Assembly (NCBI RefSeq): GCF_000970465.2
Contig: NZ_LAJE02000080.1
Span: forward strand, 1-48,178
Direction: 5' to 3'
DNA length: 48,178 nt
DNA from: Devosia insulae DS-56
GTDB taxonomy: Bacteria; Pseudomonadota; Alphaproteobacteria; Rhizobiales; Devosiaceae
Below are positions 25,383-33,522 of the stretch, in pieces (positions within the stretch are counted from its first letter, which is position 1; each line of letters opens with the position of its first letter). The translations under genes and the position numbers were made by a program. Below the pieces are notes generated by a model that saw only the letters and a list, made by a program, of their open reading frames with translations, did no database searches and was not told where the DNA came from.

Positions 25383-26705
25383 GTGACGAAATCGTATCGA
25401 AACGAGGGGATGGCGCGGGCGCGTCGTCTGGCCGGCGCAGTTGCCACGCTGGCGATCCTGGCGGGTGCCGGCGGTGTCGCCGCCCAGGACAAGTCGTTGC
25501 TGGTGATGGGCGGGCAGGGACACGAGGACAACATGCGGGCCATCGGCACCGCGGCCGGCGGCACCGACATTCTGGGGCCGTTCGAAGCCGAGACAGGCAT
25601 CAAGGTCAGCTGGAGCGCCGCCACCAATCCGCAACTGCAGGAGGCGCTGCAGCGGCTGGGGCCGCTGTCGAGCACCGCCGAGGACGTCATTTTCGTTCAT
25701 CAGTTCGATACCAATGCCCGGTTGCCCGATTTCCTCGAGCCGCTCGATGGCTATCTCGCCGATGCGCCGATCGAGGGTTTTCCCCACGATTGGGCGCCGG
25801 GAGTAGCGGCCGCGTCGGTGTTCGACGGCAAGCGCTACCTGATCCCGTTCCGCTGCGGTGCGATGACGCTATGGTACAATGACCAGATCTTCGCCGAGCG
25901 GGGCGTCGGCGCCGGTCCCAAGGTGCCCGAAGACATCTACGAGATCGCCAAGGCTGCCACCTATACGCGCGACAATGGCGAGCAGGTGTTCGGCGTCGCC
26001 TTCCGCGGCACCAGCTGGAGCATCACCGAGGATCTGGCGGCGCTGTCGCGGGCCTATGGCGGCGAAATGGTGCTGCCCGACGGTACCGTCACCGTCAACC
26101 AGCCGCCGGTGGTCGAGGCGGTCAACCTGCTCAAGCGCCTGTTCAAGGACGGGCTCATGCCACCCAACTGGGCGACGCTCGACCAGACCGGCGTGAACCA
26201 GCTGTTCAAGGACGATCGGGTGGCCATGACGCTGGGCGGCACCAACTACGACAAGACGTTCAACGATGGCCAGAGCCTGGTCAGCGGCCATGCGGTCGCC
26301 ACGCGCTGGCCGCTGGTCAAGGACCTGCAGACGGCCGATCGCTCGTCGGGCGCCGGCACCGTGTTCTACTGGGGGCTCGGCATTCTCAAGGGGTCGCAGC
26401 ACAAGGACGCCGCCTGGGAGTTCATCCGGCGCATCAGCAACCCGCAATCGGTCCATGCCCTGGCGGGCAACGGCTCGGGACCCTGCACGGGAGCGGAACT
26501 GGCAGTATCGGCCGAGGCCGACCCGGCCATGGCGATCCAGGCCGAGATCTTCGCAGCGGCCAACAACCCGTTGCCGGTGAACGAAAACATCAACCAGATC
26601 CGCGACGCACTGGGCGAGACGATCCAGAACATCGTCGTCAACGACCTCGACACGCAGGCTGAACTCGATGGCCTCGCGCGTCGCCTCGAGCGTCTCTACC
26701 GCTGA
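25383..26705 (+). CDS. CUT1-type sugar ABC transporter, substrate-binding protein
   Basis: The GTG at 25383 is preferred: AGGAGG lies about five bases upstream, better than the longer TTG/GTG frame from 25326. The 440-residue product has a signal peptide (ARRLAGAVATLAILAGAGGVAA before QDKSL) and a family 1 solute-binding fold, with LGPFEAETGIKVSW, IFVHQFDTNARLPDFLEPLDGYLAD and FRCGAMTLWYNDQIFAERG. The Trp/Tyr-rich pocket is typical for sugars. It is the first gene of the transporter and divergent to its LacI regulator. There is no ATP-binding gene in the operon, so it may borrow a shared MsmK/UgpC-type ATPase encoded elsewhere. Confidence 0.9.
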   Translation: MTKSYRNEGMARARRLAGAVATLAILAGAGGVAAQDKSLLVMGGQGHEDNMRAIGTAAGGTDILGPFEAETGIKVSWSAATNPQLQEALQRLGPLSSTAEDVIFVHQFDTNARLPDFLEPLDGYLADAPIEGFPHDWAPGVAAASVFDGKRYLIPFRCGAMTLWYNDQIFAERGVGAGPKVPEDIYEIAKAATYTRDNGEQVFGVAFRGTSWSITEDLAALSRAYGGEMVLPDGTVTVNQPPVVEAVNLLKRLFKDGLMPPNWATLDQTGVNQLFKDDRVAMTLGGTNYDKTFNDGQSLVSGHAVATRWPLVKDLQTADRSSGAGTVFYWGLGILKGSQHKDAAWEFIRRISNPQSVHALAGNGSGPCTGAELAVSAEADPAMAIQAEIFAAANNPLPVNENINQIRDALGETIQNIVVNDLDTQAELDGLARRLERLYR

Positions 26706-26775
26706 CGGCGATTGGCGACCGGCGGGCGCTCCCAGCCCCCCGGTCGCCGCTTCCCAATTTATCCGGAGACACATT

Positions 26776-27654
26776 GTGCGGCTTTCGCGCCCGTCGGTCA
26801 TCGCACTCGTTCTGCTCACGCCTTTGCTTGCTGCGCTCGGCTTCTTCATCGTCGTGCCGGCGTTTCAGCTGCTGTGGATTTCGCTCACCAACCTGACACC
26901 GGGCCGGCCTGCCGAGTTCATCGGGCTCGACAATTACGGCTACGTGCTGAGTGATCCGGCGTTCATCGCGGCGCTGTTGCGCAACATCGCCTTCGTGCTC
27001 GTTGTGGTGGTGCTCGAAGTGGGCGTGGGCTTTGCCATCGCGCTGGTGCTGCAGCTGCGGTTCCCGCTGCGCTCGTTATGGTTCGCCATCATCCTCGCGC
27101 CTTTCGCCGTCAGCCCGATCGTCGCGGTGGTGATGTGGAAATACATGCTCGACCCCACCTTCGGCATCGTCAACTACGCCATCGCCAGCCTCGGGCTGCC
27201 GACGGTGCCGTGGATGACCGACGCCGCGACCTCGATGGCGGTGATCATCATCGTGGCGGTGTGGAAGGAGTTCGCCTTTACCACCATCGTGCTGTTCGCG
27301 GCGCTGACCTCGATCCCCAAGGAGCTCTATGAGGCCGCGCATGTCGATGGCGCCAACCCCTGGCAGAACCTGATCCATATCAAGATTCCGCTGATCGCGC
27401 CGGCCATCGCGATCGTCCTGCTGTTCCGCATCATCTTCACGCTGCGCGAGTTCGGCATTCCCTGGACGCTGACCGGCGGCGGGCCGGGCACGGCCACCGA
27501 GATTCTCTCGATCTACCTCTACAAGCAGGCGTTCCGCTATTCCGATTTCGGTGCCGGCGCGGCGATCGGCTGGATCATGCTGGCGGTCACCGTCCTGCTC
27601 TCAAGCTTTCTCATTCGCCGCACCTATCGCGGCATGTTTCCGGAGGATCGGTGA
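26776..27654 (+). CDS. CUT1-type sugar ABC permease 1 (MalF/UgpA-like)
   Basis: Starting at the GTG at 26776 (CGGAGA about ten bases upstream), it gives 292 residues with six hydrophobic segments. ELYEAAHVDGANPWQNLIHIKIPLIAPA is the EAA loop that docks to the ATPase. The N-terminal segment ALVLLTPLLAALGFFIVVPAFQLLW and the gene order (binding protein, this, second permease) mark it as the MalF-like subunit. An earlier in-frame start at 26668 lies inside the binding-protein gene and is not needed. Confidence 0.9.
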   Translation: MRLSRPSVIALVLLTPLLAALGFFIVVPAFQLLWISLTNLTPGRPAEFIGLDNYGYVLSDPAFIAALLRNIAFVLVVVVLEVGVGFAIALVLQLRFPLRSLWFAIILAPFAVSPIVAVVMWKYMLDPTFGIVNYAIASLGLPTVPWMTDAATSMAVIIIVAVWKEFAFTTIVLFAALTSIPKELYEAAHVDGANPWQNLIHIKIPLIAPAIAIVLLFRIIFTLREFGIPWTLTGGGPGTATEILSIYLYKQAFRYSDFGAGAAIGWIMLAVTVLLSSFLIRRTYRGMFPEDR

Positions 27655-28499
27655 TGAACATCCACCAGCTTCGCCGTTTCGGTTTCGGTATCGTCAAGTG
27701 GCTGCTGCTCGCGGCCGTGCTGCTCTGGGCTGCCTTTCCGATCGTCTTCATGGTGATGAGTTCGTTCAAGCCGCCGGGCGAGATCTGGGCCTATCCGCCG
27801 CGGCTGTGGGGCAGCACCGCGACACTCAGCAACTACGAGGAAATCGGCCGCTACAGCCCGACCTATTTCCGCGACCTGGGCAACAGCGTGCAGGTGACGC
27901 TGGGCGGGGTGCTGCTCACGATCCTCACTGCCACGGCAGCCGCCTTCGTGTTCTCGCGCATCCGCACCGGCTGGCTGAAGCTGCCGGGGCTGCTGATCAT
28001 CGTCATCCGCATGTTCCCGCCGATCGTCGTGATCATTCCGCTGTTCCCGCTGATGAGCGCCCTGGGCCTCCTCGATACGGTGACCCCGCTGATCCTTGCC
28101 GGAACGGCGTTCTCGGTGAGCATCGCCACCATGCTGCTCAAGGCCTTCATCGACGATATCCCGGTCGAACTCGAACAGGCCGCGATGATCGATGGCTGCA
28201 ACCAGTTCCAGGCCTTCGTCCGCATTACCTTGCCGCTGATCGCACCAGGCATTGCGGCGGTGGTGGTGTTCGTCGCCGTCGGCTTGTGGAACGAGTACCT
28301 GTTCGCGCTGATCTTCACCTCGACCGAGGCGCGCACTGCGCCGGTGACTATCGCCATCGCCATGTCGAACCCGGACGGGGCGCGCTGGGGGCAACTGCTG
28401 GCCATGTCCACCATTCACCTCGTGCCGGTGGTGGTGCTGGTGATGGCAGTGCACAAGCAACTTGTGCAGGGCATGACGACAGGGGCGGTCAAAGGGTAG
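27654..28499 (+). CDS. CUT1-type sugar ABC permease 2 (MalG/UgpE-like)
   Basis: The ATG at 27654 overlaps the previous stop (GATGA-like GTGATG) and has GGAGG seven bases upstream; a GTG three bases earlier is also in frame. Its 281 residues contain six membrane segments and the EAA loop VELEQAAMIDGCNQFQAFVRITLPLIAPG. The paired LWNEYLFALIFTSTEARTAPVTIAI segment is typical of MalG-like subunits. It ends the plus-strand operon, and a bidirectional terminator follows 18 bp later. Confidence 0.9.
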   Translation: MNIHQLRRFGFGIVKWLLLAAVLLWAAFPIVFMVMSSFKPPGEIWAYPPRLWGSTATLSNYEEIGRYSPTYFRDLGNSVQVTLGGVLLTILTATAAAFVFSRIRTGWLKLPGLLIIVIRMFPPIVVIIPLFPLMSALGLLDTVTPLILAGTAFSVSIATMLLKAFIDDIPVELEQAAMIDGCNQFQAFVRITLPLIAPGIAAVVVFVAVGLWNEYLFALIFTSTEARTAPVTIAIAMSNPDGARWGQLLAMSTIHLVPVVVLVMAVHKQLVQGMTTGAVKG

Positions 28500-28517
28500 G
28501 GCTCTCAAACCTGCGGG

Positions 28518-28549
28518 GATGCCGGGATCGAATTATCGACCCCGGCATC
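28518..28549. terminator. Bidirectional terminator between convergent operons
   Basis: GATGCCGGGATCGA, an ATTA loop, and TCGACCCCGGCATC form a 14-bp stem with one mismatch. It lies in the 65-bp gap between the plus-strand sugar permease and the minus-strand glpV, so it can end both transcripts. A TTGTGATG run follows on the plus side, giving a partial T-rich tail. Confidence 0.75.
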
Positions 28550-28564
28550 TTGTGATGCTGATCG

Positions 28565-30307
28565 TCAGTTGCTGGCGGTTGCGTCGGCCCAGCTCTTGAC
28601 CAGTTCGTCGTAGTTCACCGTCTGCCCTTGCTCCTTTTCGTTCTCGATCTTGAGCTGCGGGGCGAGGTTGCCCTTGGCGACGGCATCGGCGTTCCAGTAG
28701 GCGAGGTCGTGTTCTTCGGCCAGCTTCGGACCGATATCACCCTGCACGCCGGCGCGTTCGAGCCGCTCCAGCACGCTTTCCTGCTCGGCACACAGCGAGT
28801 CCATCGCCTCCTGGGCGGTCTTGGCGCCGGAGGACGCATCGCCGATCGCCTGCCACCAGAGCTGCGCGAGCTTGGGGTAATCGGGCACATTGGTCCCGGT
28901 CGGCGACCACTGCACGCGGGCCGGCGAGCGGTAGAACTCGATCAGGCCGCCGAGCTTGGGGGCGCGGTCGGTGAAGCTCTGGTGCCGGATCGTCGACTCC
29001 CGGATCAGGGTCAGGCCGACATGGCTCTTCTTCACGTCGACGGTCTTGGAGGTGACGAACTGGGCGTAGAGCCAGGCCGCCTGGGCCCGGTCGACCGGGG
29101 TCGACTTCAGCAGCGTCCAGGACCCCACGTCCTGGTAGCCGAGCTTCATGCCGTCCTTCCAGTACACACCATGCGGTGACGGCGCGAACCGCCACTTGGG
29201 CGTACCGTCGGCGTTCACCACCGGCAGGCCTTCCTTGACGAAGTCGGCGGTGAAGGCGGTGTAGGTGAACATCTGCTGGGCCACGAGGCCCTGCGACGGC
29301 ACCGGGCCGGACTCGCTGAAGGTCATGCCTTGTGCTTCGGGCGGCGCGTAGGCCTTCATCCAGTCGAGATACTTCTGGATCGAGTAGACCGCCGCCGGGC
29401 CGTTGGTGTCGCCGCCGCGAGCCACGCACGAGCCGACCGGGCGCGAGGCCTCGTCGACTTTGATGCCCCATTCGTCGACCGGCACGCCGTTGGGCAGGCC
29501 CTTGTCGCCGTTACCGGCCATCGACAGCCACGCGTCGGTGAAGCGCCAGCCGAGCGAGGGGTCTTTCTTGCCGTAGTCCATGTGCCCATAGACCTTCACC
29601 CCGTCGACCTCGCGACCGGTGAAGAACTCGGCGATATCCTCGTAGGCGCTCCAGTTCACCGGCACGCCGAGGTCGTAGCCGTACTTGGCCTTGAAGTCGG
29701 CCTTGTTGGTTTCGTCGGCGAACCAGTCGGCGCGGAACCAGTAGAGGTTGGCGAACTGCTGGTCGGGCAGCTGGTAGAGATCGCCATCGGGCGCCGTGGT
29801 GAACTTGGTGCCGATGAAGTCAGCGAGGTCGAGATTGGGGTTGGTAACGGCCGCGCCTTCACCCGCCATCCAGTCGGTCAGGCTGCGGGCCTGCTGGTAG
29901 CGCCAATGCGTGCCGATCAGGTCGGAGTCGTTGACATAGGCATCGTAGATGTTCTCGCCAGACTGCATCTGCGTCTGCAGCTTTTCGACGACGTCGCCTT
30001 CGCCGATCAGGTCGTGGGTGATCTTGATGCCGGTGAGGGCGGTGAAGGCCGGAGCCAGCACCTTCGACTCATACTCGTGGGTGGCGATGGTTTCCGACAC
30101 GACCTTGATGTCCAGGCCGACATAGGGCTTGGCCGCGTCGAGGAACCACTGCAGTTCTGCTTCCTGAGCGGCGCGGTCGAGCGTCGACATGTCGCCGATC
30201 TCGGTATCGAGGAACTTCTTTCCCTCATCGATACTTTGTGCCCATGCCGGGCTGGTCGCCAGCAGCAAGACAACCGCCGCGGTCGATGTTAGTAGGTGCC
30301 GTCGCAT
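28565..30307 (-). CDS. glpV: Glycerol ABC transporter substrate-binding protein GlpV
   Basis: A 580-residue periplasmic protein with a signal peptide (LLTSTAAVVLLLATSPAWA before QSIDEG). The opening KKFLDTEIGDMSTLDRAAQEAELQWF and the later LNLYWFRADWF-like and YDLGVPVNWSAYEDIAEFF segments match the large binding proteins of the rhizobial glycerol importer GlpSTPQV. It is the last gene of an operon that also contains the two permeases, two ATPases, GlpD and GlpR. GlpV delivers glycerol, and perhaps other polyols, to GlpP/GlpQ. Confidence 0.92.
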   Translation of the reverse strand: MRRHLLTSTAAVVLLLATSPAWAQSIDEGKKFLDTEIGDMSTLDRAAQEAELQWFLDAAKPYVGLDIKVVSETIATHEYESKVLAPAFTALTGIKITHDLIGEGDVVEKLQTQMQSGENIYDAYVNDSDLIGTHWRYQQARSLTDWMAGEGAAVTNPNLDLADFIGTKFTTAPDGDLYQLPDQQFANLYWFRADWFADETNKADFKAKYGYDLGVPVNWSAYEDIAEFFTGREVDGVKVYGHMDYGKKDPSLGWRFTDAWLSMAGNGDKGLPNGVPVDEWGIKVDEASRPVGSCVARGGDTNGPAAVYSIQKYLDWMKAYAPPEAQGMTFSESGPVPSQGLVAQQMFTYTAFTADFVKEGLPVVNADGTPKWRFAPSPHGVYWKDGMKLGYQDVGSWTLLKSTPVDRAQAAWLYAQFVTSKTVDVKKSHVGLTLIRESTIRHQSFTDRAPKLGGLIEFYRSPARVQWSPTGTNVPDYPKLAQLWWQAIGDASSGAKTAQEAMDSLCAEQESVLERLERAGVQGDIGPKLAEEHDLAYWNADAVAKGNLAPQLKIENEKEQGQTVNYDELVKSWADATASN

Positions 30308-30337
30308 TGTGATCCTCCCATGGATGCATTTGCGATT

Positions 30338-30367
30338 TGGGGGCGACCGTTGCCGCGGTCGTCCCCA
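30338..30367. terminator. Intercistronic hairpin upstream of glpV
   Basis: TGGGGGCGACCG and CGGTCGTCCCCA form a 12-bp stem with one G-U pair and a six-base loop in the 72 bp between the DUF2160 gene and glpV. Without a T tract it is more likely an RNA-stabilising or processing element that favours high levels of the binding-protein message than a true terminator. Confidence 0.5.
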
Positions 30368-30379
30368 GCCTAGTCTTCC

Positions 30380-30661
30380 CTAGACAAACCGGAACACGCA
30401 GAAAGCGTAGACCAGCGATAGGGCAAGAGCCCACCAGAGGTCCGGGCCAACCAGCCCGAGCCAGGCAAGATGAATGAAGCCGCTGCCGAGCAGCGAGATG
30501 AACAGGCGGTCGCCCCGGGTGGTCTCGAAGCGCAGCACGCCGACGCGCGGATGCCCGCCGGGCGAGAAATATTCCCACACCGCCATGCCCGCGATGAGCA
30601 GGCCGATGACGATGAAGAAGGTGGCGGTGGGCAACGTCCATGCCATCCATGAGAGGTTCAT
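30380..30661 (-). CDS. DUF2160-family small membrane protein of the glycerol operon
   Basis: Starting at the ATG at 30661 (MNLSWMAWTLPTATFF), the 93-residue product has three hydrophobic segments: FFIVIGLLIAGMAVWEYF, ISLLGSGFIHLAWLGL and LWWALALSLVYAFCVFRF. A conserved PGGHPRVGVLRFETTRGDRLF loop joins the first two. DUF2160 proteins lie between glpQ and glpV in rhizobial glycerol operons; their role in the transporter is not established. The gene is 10 bp downstream of glpQ. Confidence 0.88.
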   Translation of the reverse strand: MNLSWMAWTLPTATFFIVIGLLIAGMAVWEYFSPGGHPRVGVLRFETTRGDRLFISLLGSGFIHLAWLGLVGPDLWWALALSLVYAFCVFRFV

Positions 30662-30671
30662 CGGCGGCTCC

Positions 30672-31577
30672 TCACACGCGGCCCAGGGCAAAGCCCTTGG
30701 CGATGTAATTGCGGACGAAATAGATGACGAGGGCGCCCGGGATGATGGTCAGCACGCCGGCTGCCGCGAGTACGCCCCAGTCTAGCCCCGATGCCGAGAC
30801 CGTGCGGGTCATGATCGCCGAGATCGGCTTGGCGTCGGTCGTCGTCAAGGTGCGGGCGATGAGCAGCTCGACCCAGGAGAACATGAAGCAGAAGAAGGCG
30901 GCGACGCCGATGCCCGAGGCGATCAGGGGTACGAAGATCCGCACGAAGAAGCGCGGGAACGAGTAACCGTCGATATAGGCGGTCTCGTCGATCTCCTTGG
31001 GGACGCCCGACATGAAGCCTTCGAGGATCCACACCGCCAGCGGCACGTTGAACAGGCAATGGGCGAGGGCAACCGCGATATGGGTGTCGATCAGCCCGAA
31101 GGCCGAATAGAGCTGGAAGAACGGCAGCACGAACACCGCCGGCGGCGCCATGCGATTGGTGAGCAGCCAGAAGAACAGGTGCTTGTCGCCCAAGAAGCGG
31201 TAGCGCGAGAAGGCGTATGCGGCGGGCAGCGCCACCGCCACCGAGATCACGGTGTTCAGCACCACGTAGATGATCGAGTTGATGTAGCCGTTGTACCAGC
31301 TGGGGTCGGTGAAGATCACCGCGTAGTTGCGCAGCGTGAAGGTCCGGGGCCACAGCGTGAAGCTCGAGGTGATCTCCACGTTGGTCTTGAAGCTCATGTT
31401 CACGAGCCAGTAGATCGGCAGCATCAGGAAGATGATGTAGAGCGTCGGCACCAGCCACGACGTCCGCGGGCCATTGCGGCCCGCCCGGCGCAGCCGGCTC
31501 GTCCGGGTCGCAACGGTGGGTGCCGAGGTGGTGGCGTCGGCGCGGATCACGGTGGAGCGGCTGGCGTCGTCGGTCAT
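30672..31577 (-). CDS. glpQ: Glycerol ABC permease GlpQ
   Basis: The ATG at 31577 overlaps the glpP stop, giving 301 residues with a charged N-terminal tail and six membrane segments. VPKEIDETAYIDGYSFPRFFVRIFVPLIASG is the ATPase-docking EAA loop. The open frame extends upstream to 32294, but that part is antisense-free noise over glpP, so the long version is rejected. It pairs with GlpP to form the pore. Confidence 0.92.
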   Translation of the reverse strand: MTDDASRSTVIRADATTSAPTVATRTSRLRRAGRNGPRTSWLVPTLYIIFLMLPIYWLVNMSFKTNVEITSSFTLWPRTFTLRNYAVIFTDPSWYNGYINSIIYVVLNTVISVAVALPAAYAFSRYRFLGDKHLFFWLLTNRMAPPAVFVLPFFQLYSAFGLIDTHIAVALAHCLFNVPLAVWILEGFMSGVPKEIDETAYIDGYSFPRFFVRIFVPLIASGIGVAAFFCFMFSWVELLIARTLTTTDAKPISAIMTRTVSASGLDWGVLAAAGVLTIIPGALVIYFVRNYIAKGFALGRV

Positions 31578-32446
31578 CGGCCGCTCTCCTCGCCGTAATT
31601 GGTCATGACCGTGTAGAACACCCAGCAGACCAGCAGCACGATCAGGAAGTAGACCAGCGACATGGCTGCCGCCGGACCGACGTCGAACTGCCCGATTGCC
31701 ATCTTGACCAGATCGATCGACAGGAAGGTCGTCTCGTTGCCAGGCCCGCCGCCGGTAACGACGAAGGGCTCGGTGTAGATCATGAACGAGTCCATGAAGC
31801 GCAGCAGCACCGCGATCAGCAGCACGCGGTTCATCTTGGGCAGCTGGATGTAGCGGAACACCGACCAGCGCGACGCGCCGTCGATCTTGGCGGCCTGGAA
31901 ATAGGCATCGGGGATCGACACCAGCCCGGCATAGCAGAGCAAGACGACCAGCGAGGTCCAGTGCCAGATATCCATCACGATGACGGTGACCCAGGCGGCC
32001 AGCGGGTCCTGCACATAGTTGTAGTTGATGCCCAGCCGCGCCAGCGTGTAGCCGAGCAGGCCGATATCGACGCGACCGAACACCTGCCAGATCGTGCCGA
32101 CGACGTTCCACGGAATGAGCAGCGGCAGCGCCATCAGCACGAGGCAAACCGAGACGCCCCAGCCGCGCCGCGGCATGTTGAGCGCAATGAACACGCCGAG
32201 CGGGATCTGGATCGCGAGGATGATCGCCGAGAAGATCAGGTTGCGCAGCAGCGCCTGCCAGAAGCGCGGCGAGTGCAGCAGTTCCTCGAACCACTCGACG
32301 CCCACCCAGAAGAACACGTTGTTACCGAACGTGTCCTGCACCGAATAGTTGACCACCGTCATCAGCGGGATGATGGCGGAAAAGGCGACGAGCAGCAGGA
32401 CCGGCAGCACCAGAAACCAGGCTTTGTTGTTCCAGGTTCTGTCCAT
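31574..32446 (-). CDS. glpP: Glycerol ABC permease GlpP
   Basis: A 290-residue inner-membrane protein opening MDRTWNNKAWFLVLPVLLLVAFSAIIPLMT. It has six hydrophobic segments, an EAA loop at SIPDAYFQAAKIDGASRWSVFRYIQLPKM, and TGGGPGNETTFLSIDL near the end, a segment common in MalF-like subunits. It starts two bases after the glpT stop and overlaps glpQ by four bases. Confidence 0.92.
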   Translation of the reverse strand: MDRTWNNKAWFLVLPVLLLVAFSAIIPLMTVVNYSVQDTFGNNVFFWVGVEWFEELLHSPRFWQALLRNLIFSAIILAIQIPLGVFIALNMPRRGWGVSVCLVLMALPLLIPWNVVGTIWQVFGRVDIGLLGYTLARLGINYNYVQDPLAAWVTVIVMDIWHWTSLVVLLCYAGLVSIPDAYFQAAKIDGASRWSVFRYIQLPKMNRVLLIAVLLRFMDSFMIYTEPFVVTGGGPGNETTFLSIDLVKMAIGQFDVGPAAAMSLVYFLIVLLVCWVFYTVMTNYGEESGR

Positions 32447-32448
32447 GC

Positions 32449-33522
32449 TCAGGGCTCCAGCTCGAGGCGCCAGGAATCGGCGTAGAGGTTGATGCCGCGC
32501 TGATCGAAGCTGAGCCGCGGATCGGCCGGGATCTCCTCGTGCTCGGGCACGATGACGGCCACCTCGTGGCCCTCGAGTTCGGCATGGACGATCTTGCGGC
32601 GGCCGATGTCCTCGATCTTGGTGATACGCGTCGGCAAGCCTTCGCGGCCGAGCCGGAGATATTCAGGGCGAATGCCCAGTTCGATCGTCGAACCCTGGCC
32701 GACCTCGATGCTGCCGGGAAGCTCCACCGCCGAGCCGCCAAGTCGCGCGGTGCGCCCATCGAGTTCGACCGGCAGCACGTTCATGCCCGGTGAGCCGATA
32801 AAGTAACCGACGAAGGTGTGGCGCGGCTTTTCGAACAGTTGGCTCGGCGTGCCGATCTGGACGATCTGCCCCTCGTACATGACCACCACCGTGTCGGCGA
32901 AGGTCAGGGCCTCGGTCTGGTCGTGCGTCACGTAGACCATGGTGTAGCCGAAGCGCCGGTGCAGCTGCTTCAGCTGGCTGCGCAGCTGCCATTTCATGTG
33001 CGGGTCGATGACGGTGAGCGGCTCGTCGAACAGGATCGCGTTGACATCCGAGCGCACGAGGCCGCGGCCAAGCGAGATCTTCTGCTTCTGGTCGGCGGTG
33101 AGACGCCGGGCGCGGCGGTCGGCCCGATCGGTGAGCCCGATCATTTCGAGGATTTCGGCGACCCGGCGGTTGATCTCGTCTTCGGGCAGGCGGCGGTTGC
33201 GGAGCGGAAACGCCAGGTTCTGCGCCACTGTCATGGTGTCGTAGATCACCGGGAACTGGAACACCTGGGCGATATTGCGCTGCTCGGTCGAGCGCTCAGT
33301 CACGTCCTCGCCATTGAACAGGATCTTGCCTTCGCTTGGCGTGACCAGCCCTGAAATGATCGACAGCAGGGTGGTCTTGCCACAGCCGGACGGGCCAAGC
33401 AGCGCGTAGGCGCCGCCGTCGTCAAAGGTGTGGTTCACTTCCTTGAGGGCGTAATCCGCCGCGCTTTTCGGGCGCGCCAGGTAGGAGTGCTGAAGCTGCT
33501 GCAACTCGATGCGGGCCATCAT
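32449..33522 (-). CDS. glpT: Glycerol ABC ATPase GlpT (degenerate signature motif)
   Basis: A 357-residue ATP-binding subunit with Walker A GPSGCGKTT, Walker B ILFDEPLTVIDP and switch His in VYVTHDQTEAL. The signature usually LSGGQ reads LTADQKQKISLGRGL. The C-terminal third is an OB-like regulatory domain (LGIRPEYLRLG). Start chosen at 33522 because ATGATG there overlaps the glpS stop; the second ATG three bases later is equally good. It forms a heterodimer with GlpS, which has the normal signature, so one composite ATP site would be impaired. Confidence 0.9.
   Translation of the reverse strand: MMARIELQQLQHSYLARPKSAADYALKEVNHTFDDGGAYALLGPSGCGKTTLLSIISGLVTPSEGKILFNGEDVTERSTEQRNIAQVFQFPVIYDTMTVAQNLAFPLRNRRLPEDEINRRVAEILEMIGLTDRADRRARRLTADQKQKISLGRGLVRSDVNAILFDEPLTVIDPHMKWQLRSQLKQLHRRFGYTMVYVTHDQTEALTFADTVVVMYEGQIVQIGTPSQLFEKPRHTFVGYFIGSPGMNVLPVELDGRTARLGGSAVELPGSIEVGQGSTIELGIRPEYLRLGREGLPTRITKIEDIGRRKIVHAELEGHEVAVIVPEHEEIPADPRLSFDQRGINLYADSWRLELEP

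Noticed and set aside
30672-32294. A 540-residue fused permease
   Set aside because: The upstream half is an alternative frame of glpP. GlpQ begins at 31577 with overlap to glpP.
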